Assembly (NCBI GenBank): GCA_034002405.1
Contig: JAVFAS010000016.1
Location: 1 to 54,003 of the forward strand
DNA length: 54,003 nt
Source: SZUA-365 sp034002405
GTDB taxonomy: Bacteria; Bacteroidota; Ignavibacteria; SZUA-365
Direction of reading: 5' to 3'
Below are positions 1-10,540 of this stretch, in pieces (position 1 is the first letter of the stretch; each line of letters starts with the position of its first letter). The position numbers and the translations under genes were made by a program. The notes below the pieces were generated by a model. The model did not search any database. It saw only the letters and a list, made by a program, of their open reading frames with translations, and had not been told where the DNA came from.

Positions 1-475
1 GTGGCGGCAGGGGTATCGGTAGAGGTTGATGCCCTGTCCACAGAACCACACCCTCGGGCGAGAGCACGAAGGTGCGGGGGATGGCCCAGACGCCGAAGAC
101 CTTGTGCGTGGTGCCCTGTTCGGTGTCGACGGCGACGGCCGTGCGGAGGTCGTGCGTCTCGAGAAAGGGTTCGACGGTACGACGTGTTTCCTGGGTGATG
201 GCAACGAATTGGTAACGATCGGAGAACGTGTCGGCCAGTTCGTTGATGTGCGGAAACGCCGCGATGCAGGGATTGCACCACGTCGACCAGAACTCCAGCA
301 CTACCGGCCTGCCATGGAGTGCCTCGCCCCCTTCCGGCGCGTCCTTCACCCACGTGCCCACGAATATCCCCTTCGCCGTGTCGCCCGCCATGAGCGTGCG
401 CGGCCGCTGTGCCATCATCGTGGACAGCGGAATCAGCACGGCGAGAATGAGAAACTTGCAGGCGGAATGTACCAT
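1..475 (-). CDS. TlpA-like secreted thioredoxin, 3' end outside window
   Basis: The 158 visible residues begin with a hydrophobic export signal (about residues 1-23, ending TMMAQ) followed by a thioredoxin fold. The redox motif WCNPC (Cys67, Cys70) and the cis-proline segment AIPRTF are present, as in TlpA/ResA-type thiol-disulfide oxidoreductases. The family usually reduces periplasmic disulfides, for example apocytochrome c haem-binding cysteines. That role would suit the multihaem cytochromes further along, but the link is inference. The start is the ATG at 475, the first in-frame Met before the signal sequence. No Shine-Dalgarno is visible because the leader is a heptanucleotide repeat. 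It lies 79 bp downstream of ettA on the same strand and may be co-transcribed with it. The C-terminus is cut by the window edge. Confidence 0.82.
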   Translation of the reverse strand, partial: MVHSACKFLILAVLIPLSTMMAQRPRTLMAGDTAKGIFVGTWVKDAPEGGEALHGRPVVLEFWSTWCNPCIAAFPHINELADTFSDRYQFVAITQETRRTVEPFLETHDLRTAVAVDTEQGTTHKVFGVWAIPRTFVLSPEGVVLWTGHQPLPIPLPP

Positions 476-550
476 GGCTAATGGCTAATGGCTAATGGCT
501 GATGGCTGATGGCTGATGGCTGATGGCTGATGGCTGATGGCTGATGGCTG
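474..550. repeat. Heptanucleotide tandem repeat, 11 units
   Basis: There are eleven consecutive 7-bp units: three ATGGCTA followed by eight ATGGCTG, all otherwise perfect. They fill the whole spacer between the ettA stop (555-557) and the TlpA-like gene and overlap its start codon by two bases. Read along the gene strand the unit is YAGCCAT, which contains no start codon. Copy-number change would alter leader length rather than reading frame. Confidence 0.95.
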
Positions 551-554
551 AGGA

Positions 555-2228
<1,674 letters not shown>

Positions 2229-2354
2229 GGTCCTTTTATTCGTCGTGGTGAATTCCAGTTCGAAAGATACGGAAACGCGGGAAGCGGAAAAATCTTGCGG
2301 AGAATACTGGATAGACTATTCCGAAATGCCGCTGTTTTTCGCATGTTACGATAT

Positions 2355-2473
2355 CGATCTCGAACGCGATTGCGATCTCGATGTCGAACGCGATTGCGAT
2401 CTCGAACTCGATGTCGATCTCGATTGCGATTGCGATCTCGATCTCGATTTCGATTGCGATTGCGATCTCGATC
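2355..2473. repeat. Degenerate hexanucleotide CGATNN repeat in divergent spacer
   Basis: About twenty imperfect 6-bp units of the form CGATCT, CGATTG, CGATGT or CGAACG run head to tail between ettA (start 2228) and the GH92 gene (start 2509). Both strands stay open through the array: one reads as alternating Ile/Glu/Ala, the other as Asp/Cys/Leu. Neither looks like a protein, and I treat the open frames as by-products of a unit divisible by three. The rest of the 280-bp spacer holds no clear promoter. Confidence 0.9.
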
Positions 2474-2508
2474 AAATGGGCATGATTACCACGCCGGGAA
2501 CGGAAACA

Positions 2509-5500
2509 ATGCGAATTCTTGTGCTCGTGACACTGGGGCTGCTGTGCGTCTCACGACTGACCGCGCAGCAGGTGGAGGATCCCGCGGCGTTCGTGGATCC
2601 GTTCCTCGGCACGGGAGCGCACGGGCACACCTTCCCCGGGGCGACGATGCCGTTCGGGATGGTGCAGGTGAGTCCGGATGCGGGAAAATCGGGGTGGGAC
2701 TGGTGCTCGGGCTATCATGCATCGGATTCCGCTGTCATCGGCTTCAGTCACTCGCATCTGAGCGGCACGGGGTGCGCGGACCTGGGTGATGTGCTGCTAC
2801 TGCCGACAACATCGACCAACGCGCTCGACCGCCAGTGGCGCACGCCCTATGACCACGCGCATGAGGACGCCGCGCCGGGCTCCTACCGCGTCCTGCTCTC
2901 GGGCGGGATCGAGGTGGAACTCGGTGCCACGCGACGCTGCGGCGTTCAGAAGTATGCATTCCCCGAAGCGGATTCCATGTTGGTCATCCTGGATCTCGGG
3001 TATGGACAGGATGACCGTCCCACCGGCTGCCGCCTCACGGTTGTCAACGACACGCTGATTACCGGCTCTCGCTCCTCCACCGGCTGGGCCGCGCGGCAGC
3101 GGGTGTTTTTCGCCATGGCCTTCTCGCGTCCGCTGGAACACTGGCGCGGCGCGGATGGGGAGTGGCAATTTCCCTCGGGAACCGTCGAGGCCAAGGCCGT
3201 GCTCGCAGCCCTGCATTTCGGCTTCGCGGGCGAGGGGGATGAATTGCTCATCCGAACCGGCATATCTTCCGTCAGCGAGGAGGGCGCGCTGGCCAACCTG
3301 CGCGCCGAGACGCCGCATCAGGACTTCGAACGCTACCGCCGGGAGGCGCGGGCGGCGTGGAACCGGGAACTCTCGCGCATCCGCATCGCCGCACGCAGCG
3401 AGACGGACCGCCGCACCTTCCTGACCGCGCTCTACCACACGATGATCGCGCCGAACCTGTACATGGACACCGACGGACGCTACCGCGGCGGCGACGACAC
3501 GGTGCACATCGCCAGCGGCTTCGAGCACGCCACGGTGTTTTCGCTCTGGGACACCTACCGCGCGCTTCACCCCCTCTTCACCATCCTCGATCCGAAACGT
3601 GTGTCCGACTGGGTGGCGTCGATGCTCGCGTTCCGGCGGGAGACGGGACTGCTGCCGGTGTGGACGCTGCACGCGAATGAAACCAATTGCATGATCGGCT
3701 ATCACGCCGTGCCCGTCATCGCCGACGCCATCCTCAAAGGCATCGGCGGATTCTCCGCCGAGGACGCACTCGATGCGATGAAACGCAACGCCGAACAGGA
3801 CAAGGGCGGACTGAAATTCTACACCATGCGGGAAGCACGTTCGATCAAAGAGGCACTCGAGCCGAACGTCGCACCTTCCCTGGTATTCCGCGATATCTGG
3901 GACGGCGTCACCGCCGCGGTCAACGGTTATGCCTCGACGGTTCGTGGACAGGAAATCGACTACCATTCCGCCATCCCCAGCGTCAACCATGCGCTGATCA
4001 CCCGCGCAAGCGAACAGCCGATGCCCGTCGAATGGCTGAGCGCCCCACTTCCCGACAACCATACCGGAGGCGCGGTCCTCGTCTGGCCCGCGGGCATGTC
4101 GACGGCGAAAGGCGGCCACCGTTTCACGCTCACCGTGGACGGAACACACACGATCGCGTTCCGCACCCCCGGGACCCGGGATACCGTTGCCGTGGTTATC
4201 GACGAAAACGGCATGAAACTCCGTTTTCTTGCGTCCCTGACGGATCACTTCGGCGATCACTTCGGCACGATGATGCTCGCGCTGCCGCCGGAGCTGTGCC
4301 ATCGGGGCCGGCCGCTGCACCTCCGACTCGAAGGCGAGCACGCGGGTAGTTCCGACTGGGTCATGACCTTCACGCATTCCTTCGCGCCGTCGGTGACCGT
4401 CGTCAACGGACATGGCGTCGCGCGGCGCGAGGCGGAACAGTTCCGCTTCCTGCGCCTCCAGGTCGAGCGGATGGGACTCCCGGTCCGCTTCCATGCCGTG
4501 ACCGACGCCATGACCGTTGACGGGACGCTCATGCCGGGATTCACCGCGGTGGAAGTGCCGATCAAGGAAAAACCCGACGCCGCCGTGCTCGGCGTGGAAC
4601 TCGCCATCGACGGGGCCGCTGCCGTGGCCTACACCGTTGCGCCGCGCGCCACGGCCGCCCCCTGCTACGTCCCCGCCGATGTGGAAAACGAATCTGTCTC
4701 CAAGACGCTCGAATACGCCTACGACGACTGGTGCATCGCGGAAGTCGCGAAGAAACTCGGGCGAACGGATGACGCCGCACGCTATGCCGCACGGTCGCAG
4801 TACTATCGTGAATTGTTCGACACGGATCTCGGCTTCATGCGGGGACGCAATCTCGACGGCAGTTTCCGCTCACCGTTCAATCCGCGCTTCTCCACGCTCA
4901 AGCAGCATGAATACACCGAAGGCAACGCATGGCAGTATTCGTGGTATGTGCCGCATGACGTCGCGGGACTCATCGACCTGCATGGCGGACGCGAGCGTTT
5001 CGCGCGGAAGCTCGACTCTCTGTTCGAACAGAGTTCGGATCTCGAGGACACGGGCGCGACCGCCGACGTCTCCGGTCTGATCGGCCTGTACGCGCACGGG
5101 AACGAACCGAGTCACCACATCCCGTACCTGTACAACCATGCCGGTCAGCCCTGGAAAACGCAGGCATACGTGCGGCGCATTCTCCGGGAGATGTATCACG
5201 ACCGACGCGACGGGCTTTGTGGCAACGAGGACTGCGGACAAATGTCCGCCTGGTACGTCCTGAGCGCGATGGGGTTTTATCCGCTGAATCCCTGCGGCGG
5301 CGAGTACGAAATCGGGAGTCCGCTGCTCGACCGCGCGGAAATCGATCTCGGCGACGGACGCCGTTTCGTGATCGTGGCCGAAAACAACAGTGAGGAAAAT
5401 GTCTACGTGCAGCACGCCACGCTCGACGGTGTGCCTCTCGGACGTCCCCTCCTGCGGCATGCGGACATTCAACGCGGCGGCGAACTGCGCCTGCGCATGG

Positions 5501-5535
5501 GGCCAAACCCGTCGGCATTGTGGACCATGGATTGA
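2509..5535 (+). CDS. GH92 alpha-mannosidase with a ~280-residue internal insertion
   Basis: Secreted exo-alpha-mannosidase-type enzyme of 1008 residues. After a signal peptide (MRILVLVTLGLLCVSRLTAQ) come GH92 hallmarks: VDPFLGTGAHGHTFPG, GFSHSHLSGTG, FSLWDTYRALHP, SKTLEYAYDDWC, HHIPYLYNHAGQPWKTQ and GNEDCGQMSAWY (Glu907, in the segment that supplies the catalytic acid in characterised members). GH92 enzymes are Ca-dependent and trim alpha-mannose from N-glycans. The family is usually about 730-770 residues. Here the conserved run is broken after GGLKFY (residue 438) and resumes at YVPADVENES (720). The inserted segment looks like a beta-sandwich module. The frame stays open upstream to 2185 through the hexanucleotide repeat, but the ATG at 2509 directly precedes the signal peptide and is the sensible start. 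Confidence 0.93.
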   Translation: MRILVLVTLGLLCVSRLTAQQVEDPAAFVDPFLGTGAHGHTFPGATMPFGMVQVSPDAGKSGWDWCSGYHASDSAVIGFSHSHLSGTGCADLGDVLLLPTTSTNALDRQWRTPYDHAHEDAAPGSYRVLLSGGIEVELGATRRCGVQKYAFPEADSMLVILDLGYGQDDRPTGCRLTVVNDTLITGSRSSTGWAARQRVFFAMAFSRPLEHWRGADGEWQFPSGTVEAKAVLAALHFGFAGEGDELLIRTGISSVSEEGALANLRAETPHQDFERYRREARAAWNRELSRIRIAARSETDRRTFLTALYHTMIAPNLYMDTDGRYRGGDDTVHIASGFEHATVFSLWDTYRALHPLFTILDPKRVSDWVASMLAFRRETGLLPVWTLHANETNCMIGYHAVPVIADAILKGIGGFSAEDALDAMKRNAEQDKGGLKFYTMREARSIKEALEPNVAPSLVFRDIWDGVTAAVNGYASTVRGQEIDYHSAIPSVNHALITRASEQPMPVEWLSAPLPDNHTGGAVLVWPAGMSTAKGGHRFTLTVDGTHTIAFRTPGTRDTVAVVIDENGMKLRFLASLTDHFGDHFGTMMLALPPELCHRGRPLHLRLEGEHAGSSDWVMTFTHSFAPSVTVVNGHGVARREAEQFRFLRLQVERMGLPVRFHAVTDAMTVDGTLMPGFTAVEVPIKEKPDAAVLGVELAIDGAAAVAYTVAPRATAAPCYVPADVENESVSKTLEYAYDDWCIAEVAKKLGRTDDAARYAARSQYYRELFDTDLGFMRGRNLDGSFRSPFNPRFSTLKQHEYTEGNAWQYSWYVPHDVAGLIDLHGGRERFARKLDSLFEQSSDLEDTGATADVSGLIGLYAHGNEPSHHIPYLYNHAGQPWKTQAYVRRILREMYHDRRDGLCGNEDCGQMSAWYVLSAMGFYPLNPCGGEYEIGSPLLDRAEIDLGDGRRFVIVAENNSEENVYVQHATLDGVPLGRPLLRHADIQRGGELRLRMGPNPSALWTMD

Positions 5536-5555
5536 CAACACACGGAGGCAATGCC

Positions 5556-6680
5556 ATGAAGACATTCGGCATCATCATCCTGATCGCGCTCCTGCCCCTC
5601 CTCCCTTCCGCGGCACAGACGCCGGAGAATTCTCCCTATTGGCGCATCATCCCGCACAGCTACTGCTGTCTTCGGGCCTCGGCGCCGATCGTGGTCGACG
5701 GGAAGGCCGACGACGCCGACTGGCACCGTGCGCCGTGGACCGCGGACTTCGTCGACATCGAAGGTGCGGGGCGTCCGGCACCCCGGTTCCGGACCCGGGT
5801 GAAAATGCTGTGGGACGAAACCTTCTTCTACGTGTTCGCCGAACTCGAGGAACCGCACGTGTGGGCACGCCTGCTGCAGCGGGACACGGTGATCTTCCAC
5901 GACAATGATTTCGAGATCTTCGTATGTCCGACCGGGACAAATCATACGTACTACGAATACGAGGTCAATGCCTACAACACCGTATGGGATCTTTTTCTCC
6001 TGAAGCCATACCGCGACGGGGGGCCCGCCGACAACGGGTGGGACATCCGCGGTCTGCGGTCCGCCGTGTTCGTGCACGGCACGTTGAACGATCCAACCGA
6101 CATCGACGAGGGATGGAGTGTCGAAGTGGCGATTCCCTGGGCGGCATTCGACCGCACGCCCATCCGCGTCGACGGCACATCGCGTCCGGTTCCACCCGCG
6201 CCGCCCGTGACCGGAACGTCGATGCGTGTGAATTTCTCCCGCGTCCAATGGCGCCATGATGCCGCCAGCGGTTCATACCGGAAGCCCGCGGGCCAGAAGG
6301 AGGACAACTGGGTCTGGTCGCCCCAGGGTGTGATCGACATGCACCGCCCGGAAAAATGGGGTTGGGTCTATTTCCTGGATCAAGCCGCGGCGTGCGGTGC
6401 GGTACGACCGGAACCACGGTATGATTCCCACATGGCCTTGTTCCGGCTGTATGAAGCCCAGAAGGCCCATGTCAGGAAACACAAACACTACGCGGCGACG
6501 CTGGACGAACTGGTGTTGCCGTCCCCGTTTCAGGCACTCCTCGGCAAGGCGCGGCTGGACCTTCGCGCGCGCGGACCGCAGTTCACCGCTCGGTGCGTCA
6601 TCGAACATCCGGACGGTTCCGAACTTCACCTCACGATCGATGAGCGCTCCCACCTGCTGACCCGGAAGATCACCCCGTGA
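5556..6680 (+). CDS. Secreted carbohydrate-binding family 9-like protein
   Basis: This 374-residue protein has a signal peptide (MKTFGIIILIALLPLLPSAAQ) followed by a CBM9-like beta-sandwich. Recognisable pieces are IVVDGKADDADW near residue 45, FFYVFAELEEPHVWA, then HDNDFEIFVCP, YYEYEVNAYNTVWDL and WSVEVAIPWAAF. Such proteins sit in Bacteroidota-type glycan loci and probably bind sugars. No catalytic residues are evident. GGAGG at 5544-5548, 7 nt before the ATG at 5556, fixes the start. The gene follows GH92 by 20 bp and overlaps the GH20 gene by 4 bp, so the three are very likely one transcript. The exact ligand cannot be read from sequence. Confidence 0.85.
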   Translation: MKTFGIIILIALLPLLPSAAQTPENSPYWRIIPHSYCCLRASAPIVVDGKADDADWHRAPWTADFVDIEGAGRPAPRFRTRVKMLWDETFFYVFAELEEPHVWARLLQRDTVIFHDNDFEIFVCPTGTNHTYYEYEVNAYNTVWDLFLLKPYRDGGPADNGWDIRGLRSAVFVHGTLNDPTDIDEGWSVEVAIPWAAFDRTPIRVDGTSRPVPPAPPVTGTSMRVNFSRVQWRHDAASGSYRKPAGQKEDNWVWSPQGVIDMHRPEKWGWVYFLDQAAACGAVRPEPRYDSHMALFRLYEAQKAHVRKHKHYAATLDELVLPSPFQALLGKARLDLRARGPQFTARCVIEHPDGSELHLTIDERSHLLTRKITP

Positions 6681-9058
6681 ACAACCGCATACATTCCGTG
6701 AACGACAGCCCACATTTTCTCCGGTGGATTCGCCGGCCAGGAGGTGCGCCCATTGCTGCACGCATATTCGTGCTCGCAATGCTGTTCGCGCTCGTACTGC
6801 CCTTCCCCGCGCGCACGCAGCCGGACCTTCCGCCCCCGCTGATTCCCCTCCCCGCACGCGTGGTTTGGCAGCCTGGGACGTTTCACGTTGATGCGCGTAC
6901 CGTCATTCTCGCCGAGACGGACACCGGTGCGGCCATGGCGACCGCGCGCTATGTCGCCGCGCTCATCGGACAGGTCTCTTCCTTCCAGCCGGACGTGGCC
7001 GTCCATGACGGACTTCGTCAACCGGACAACAGCATCCTTTTTTCCATCCAGAGCCGCGGGGAGCGGATGCACCCCGAGGGATACATGCTGCGCGTCGATC
7101 CGCGGCGGGTCCTCATCCGCGCATCCGCCGGTGCGGGGGTGTTCCACGCCGCGCAGACATTGCGGCAGCTGTTCCCCGCGCGCTTCGAATCCCCCGCGTT
7201 GCAGCACCCTACCCGCCGTGATACGGTGCGCGGATGGGATCTTCCGGCATGCATGATCCAGGATGCGCCACGTTTCGCGTGGCGGGGATTGCTGCTCGAC
7301 TGCTGCCGGCATTTCATGGACGTCGAATTCGTCATGCGGACCATCGACCTGATCGCGCAGTTGAAGATGAACCGGTTGCACTGGCATCTGACCGACGATC
7401 AGGGCTGGCGCATCGAGATCCAGCGCTATCCCGCACTGACGCGCGTTGGCGCCTGGCGCACGGAAAAGGACGGCACCCGCCATGGCGGATTCTACACACA
7501 GGAGCAGATTCGTGCGATCGTCGCCCATGCCGCCGCACGGCAGGTGACGATCGTGCCCGAGATCGAAATGCCCGGCCACGCACTCGCCGCCCTGGCCTCG
7601 CATCCGGAACTCGGGTGTACCGGTGGTCCGTATTCCGTGGCCAACGACTGGGGGGTGTTCAAGGACATCTTCTGCGCGGGCAAGGAGGAAACGTTCACCT
7701 TCATCGAGCACGTGCTTTCGGAGGTGATGGAACTGTTCCCATCCGAGTACATCCATATCGGCGGGGACGAAGCGCCAACATTCCACTGGGAGCGCTGCGT
7801 CCAGTGCCAGGCGCGGATGACGGCGGAAGGACTGGAGGACGAACACGCACTGCAGTCGTGGTTCATCGCGCGCGTCGGACGATTTCTCGCCGAACACGGA
7901 CGCCGATTGATCGGCTGGGACGAAATTCTGGAGGGGGGATTGCCCGAAGGCGCGACCGTACAGTCCTGGCGTGGCATGGACGGCGCCACCGCGGCCGTCC
8001 GTGCCGGTCAGCACGCGATTGTCTCCCCGACCAGTCATGCGTACTTCGATTACCCCGTCTCATCGATCGATCTGGAGCGGGTCTATTCCTTCGAACCCAT
8101 CCCGGCCGGACTGACCACCATTGACGCATCGCGGATTCTCGGTGGTGAATGCAACATGTGGACGGAACATGCACCACAGCATCTCGTCGATGGAAAAATC
8201 TTCCCACGCATCCTCGCCATGGCGGAGGTGCTGTGGACCCCCGTCCGGCAGCGGGAATACAGCGCGTTTCACCGGCGCGTGGACGCATTCTATCCCCGCC
8301 TCGATTCCCTCGGCATCCGGTACGGCTTCGAGGCCCCGGCCGTGTCCTTCGATATTGCGCGCGACAGCACCGACCGCCGTTTCACCGTGCGCCTGATTTC
8401 CGGACAATCGGGTCTTCGTTTCCGGTATATTGATCCCGCCGCCCCTTCCACGCCCCGCGCGTACGACGGTCCGGTCCATTTGCGCGGGCGCGGAGTGTTG
8501 CGCGCCGTCGCCGAGGCAACCGACACCGCGCGCGCGGGCGGGACGCTGCGCAGCGACACACTCGCGCTGTCCTACGACTGGCACGACGGCGTGGACGCCA
8601 CGGTAACACTCGGGCAGCGCTTCCACACTTCCTATGCGGCCGGCGGCGCCGGCGCGGTCGTGGACGGTCTGCGCGGTACGGATTATTTCCGAGACGGACG
8701 CTGGCAGGGCTATGAAGACACCGACGTCGAGATCACGCTCGATCTCGGCGCGGAGCGCATGATTACGGAGCTGGCGGCCGGATTCCTGCAGTACCAACCT
8801 GCATGGATTTTCATGCCGCGGCAGGTGAGCTTCAGCGTCTCCCGTGACGGGCAGCGGTACACCGATGTCGCCACCATCGCGAACGAGGCATCCGACCGCG
8901 ACGGGCACGCATGCACCCGCGATTTCCGTGCAACGACGGCGAGGGTGTCCGCTCGCTACGTGCGTCTCCGTGCCGAAACCATCGGCGTGTGTCCCGACTG
9001 GCATCCCGGCGCGGGCGGAAAGGCATGGATATTCATCGATGAATTCATTGTCCGCTGA
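6677..9058 (+). CDS. GH20 beta-N-acetylhexosaminidase
   Basis: This 793-residue secreted enzyme releases terminal GlcNAc or GalNAc by substrate-assisted catalysis. It has the GH20 N-terminal domain (LIPLPARVVWQPGTF), then the TIM barrel with MNRLHWHLTDDQGWRIEI and the catalytic pair Asp364-Glu365 in HIGGDEAP. A C-terminal chitobiase-like and discoidin-like module contains VDGLRGTDYFRDGRWQGY and DVEITLDLGAERMITEL. The GTG at 6677 overlaps the previous stop (GTGA) and leaves a long n-region before the hydrophobic stretch RIFVLAMLFALVLPFPART. Met35 (6779) is an alternative start. Its place after GH92 and before a sugar importer suggests removal of GlcNAc from N-glycan antennae or core. Confidence 0.93.
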   Translation: MNNRIHSVNDSPHFLRWIRRPGGAPIAARIFVLAMLFALVLPFPARTQPDLPPPLIPLPARVVWQPGTFHVDARTVILAETDTGAAMATARYVAALIGQVSSFQPDVAVHDGLRQPDNSILFSIQSRGERMHPEGYMLRVDPRRVLIRASAGAGVFHAAQTLRQLFPARFESPALQHPTRRDTVRGWDLPACMIQDAPRFAWRGLLLDCCRHFMDVEFVMRTIDLIAQLKMNRLHWHLTDDQGWRIEIQRYPALTRVGAWRTEKDGTRHGGFYTQEQIRAIVAHAAARQVTIVPEIEMPGHALAALASHPELGCTGGPYSVANDWGVFKDIFCAGKEETFTFIEHVLSEVMELFPSEYIHIGGDEAPTFHWERCVQCQARMTAEGLEDEHALQSWFIARVGRFLAEHGRRLIGWDEILEGGLPEGATVQSWRGMDGATAAVRAGQHAIVSPTSHAYFDYPVSSIDLERVYSFEPIPAGLTTIDASRILGGECNMWTEHAPQHLVDGKIFPRILAMAEVLWTPVRQREYSAFHRRVDAFYPRLDSLGIRYGFEAPAVSFDIARDSTDRRFTVRLISGQSGLRFRYIDPAAPSTPRAYDGPVHLRGRGVLRAVAEATDTARAGGTLRSDTLALSYDWHDGVDATVTLGQRFHTSYAAGGAGAVVDGLRGTDYFRDGRWQGYEDTDVEITLDLGAERMITELAAGFLQYQPAWIFMPRQVSFSVSRDGQRYTDVATIANEASDRDGHACTRDFRATTARVSARYVRLRAETIGVCPDWHPGAGGKAWIFIDEFIVR

Positions 9059-9106
9059 GGGCACGAGGCGGATGTCACGAGAATCATCTCCATTCACGGC
9101 GGTCGC

Positions 9107-10489
9107 ATGACTGATTCAGAGAGCCGGCAGCGGTACAGCGTTCCCTTCGCGGTGGTGACGGGGCTGTTTTTCATGTGGGGCTTCACCACCTGCATGAACG
9201 ACATCCTCATCCCCTATCTCAAAGGCGTCTTCGACCTCAGCCACACCGAGGCGATGTTCGTGCAGTTCGCTTTCTTCGGCGCCTATTTCGTCGGGTCCCT
9301 TGCCTACTTTCTCATCTCCGCCCGCCACGGTGATCCCATCGGACGCATGGGCTACCGCAACGGCATCGTGCTCGGGCTGCTGCTTTCCGCACTCGGGACC
9401 GCGCTGTTCTACCCCGCTGCCGAACTGGTCTCGTACGGCTTCTTTCTTGCCGCGCTGTTCATCCTCGGATTGGGATTCACCCTGCTGCAGATCGCCGCGA
9501 ATCCCTACGTCGCCATTCTCGGCAGCGAGCGCACGGCATCAAGCCGACTCAACCTCGCACAGGGATTCAATTCCTTCGGCACCACCATCGCGCCCGTGAT
9601 TGGTGGCTATTTCATCTTCCGCTATTTCGCGGGTCCCGACGTCACCGGCGCGGATGCGGTGACGGTACCGTACCTCATGCTCGCCGGCCTCTTTCTCCTC
9701 ATGGCCCTGGTCATGCGAGTCGTGCATCTGCCGGACTTCACCGGCAGTCGCGGTGTCGAGCGCGGCACCGGCGCGCTGCGGCACAGGCACACGCTGTTCG
9801 GCATGCTGGCCATCTTCATGTACGTCGGCGCGGAGGTGAGCATTGGCAGTATCATGATCAGTTTTCTCGGCCTCGAGGAGATCGCGGGACTCGACGCGGC
9901 CGCGGCCAGCACCTACGTCTCCTTCTACTGGGGAGGACTGATGATCGGCCGCTTTCTCGGGGCGGTGTCGCTCAGCGGCGTGCGCGGGATGCGAAAACAC
10001 ATTCTGATGATCGCCATTCCCGTCGTCGCATTCGTTGCGATCATCCTGCTCCAGGGATGGCAGCATGCGCAGCACTACGGGATCTTTCTCGCACTCAGCC
10101 TTGCCGGGTTCCTCGTCGGACGTTCACTGCCCGCGCGTACGCTGATGGTCTTCGCCCTCTCCTGCGTTCTGCTCCTGATCGTCACCCTGGCAAGCAGCGG
10201 CAGCGTCGCGATGTGGACCGTCATCGGCATTGGCCTGTTCAATTCAATCATGTGGTCGAACATTTTCACGCTGTCCATCGCCGGCCTGGGAAAAGACACG
10301 AGTCAGGCATCCTCGCTGCTGGTGATGGCGATCGTCGGCGGCGCGATCCTCCCCGTGCTGCAGGGTGCGGCGGCCGACGCCTACGGCGTGCATGCGTCCT
10401 TCTTCGTTCCGTTGGGCGCCTACGTGTATATCGCCTGGTACGGATGGCGCGGCTACGCTGCGGATCCGGGCGAGGCGGTACCGGAGTAA
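9107..10489 (+). CDS. FucP/GluP-type sugar MFS transporter
   Basis: This 460-residue polytopic inner-membrane protein has about 12 hydrophobic segments. The first carries the sugar-MFS hallmark GLFFMWGFTTCMNDILIPYLK, typical of the fucose/glucose/galactose:H+ symporter family. Other family features are RLNLAQGFNSFGTTIAPVIG in the first half and WSNIFTLSIAGLGKDTSQASSLL in the second. It probably imports a monosaccharide (mannose, GlcNAc or a related sugar) released by the neighbouring hydrolases, with the next gene phosphorylating it. The substrate assignment is inference. The ATG at 9107 directly precedes the first membrane segment and lies 48 bp after the GH20 stop. Confidence 0.9.
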   Translation: MTDSESRQRYSVPFAVVTGLFFMWGFTTCMNDILIPYLKGVFDLSHTEAMFVQFAFFGAYFVGSLAYFLISARHGDPIGRMGYRNGIVLGLLLSALGTALFYPAAELVSYGFFLAALFILGLGFTLLQIAANPYVAILGSERTASSRLNLAQGFNSFGTTIAPVIGGYFIFRYFAGPDVTGADAVTVPYLMLAGLFLLMALVMRVVHLPDFTGSRGVERGTGALRHRHTLFGMLAIFMYVGAEVSIGSIMISFLGLEEIAGLDAAAASTYVSFYWGGLMIGRFLGAVSLSGVRGMRKHILMIAIPVVAFVAIILLQGWQHAQHYGIFLALSLAGFLVGRSLPARTLMVFALSCVLLLIVTLASSGSVAMWTVIGIGLFNSIMWSNIFTLSIAGLGKDTSQASSLLVMAIVGGAILPVLQGAAADAYGVHASFFVPLGAYVYIAWYGWRGYAADPGEAVPE

Positions 10490-10540
10490 CGGACCCGTGA
10501 TTCCGTTGACCATATCCACCGTTTCCACAAGGAGCTGACA

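Noticed and set aside
474..550. CRISPR-like array
   Set aside because: Units are 7 bp with no spacers and no cas genes are present.
2236..2475. Minus-strand open frame with alternating Ile/Glu/Ala
   Set aside because: A repeat-generated open frame with no protein-like composition.
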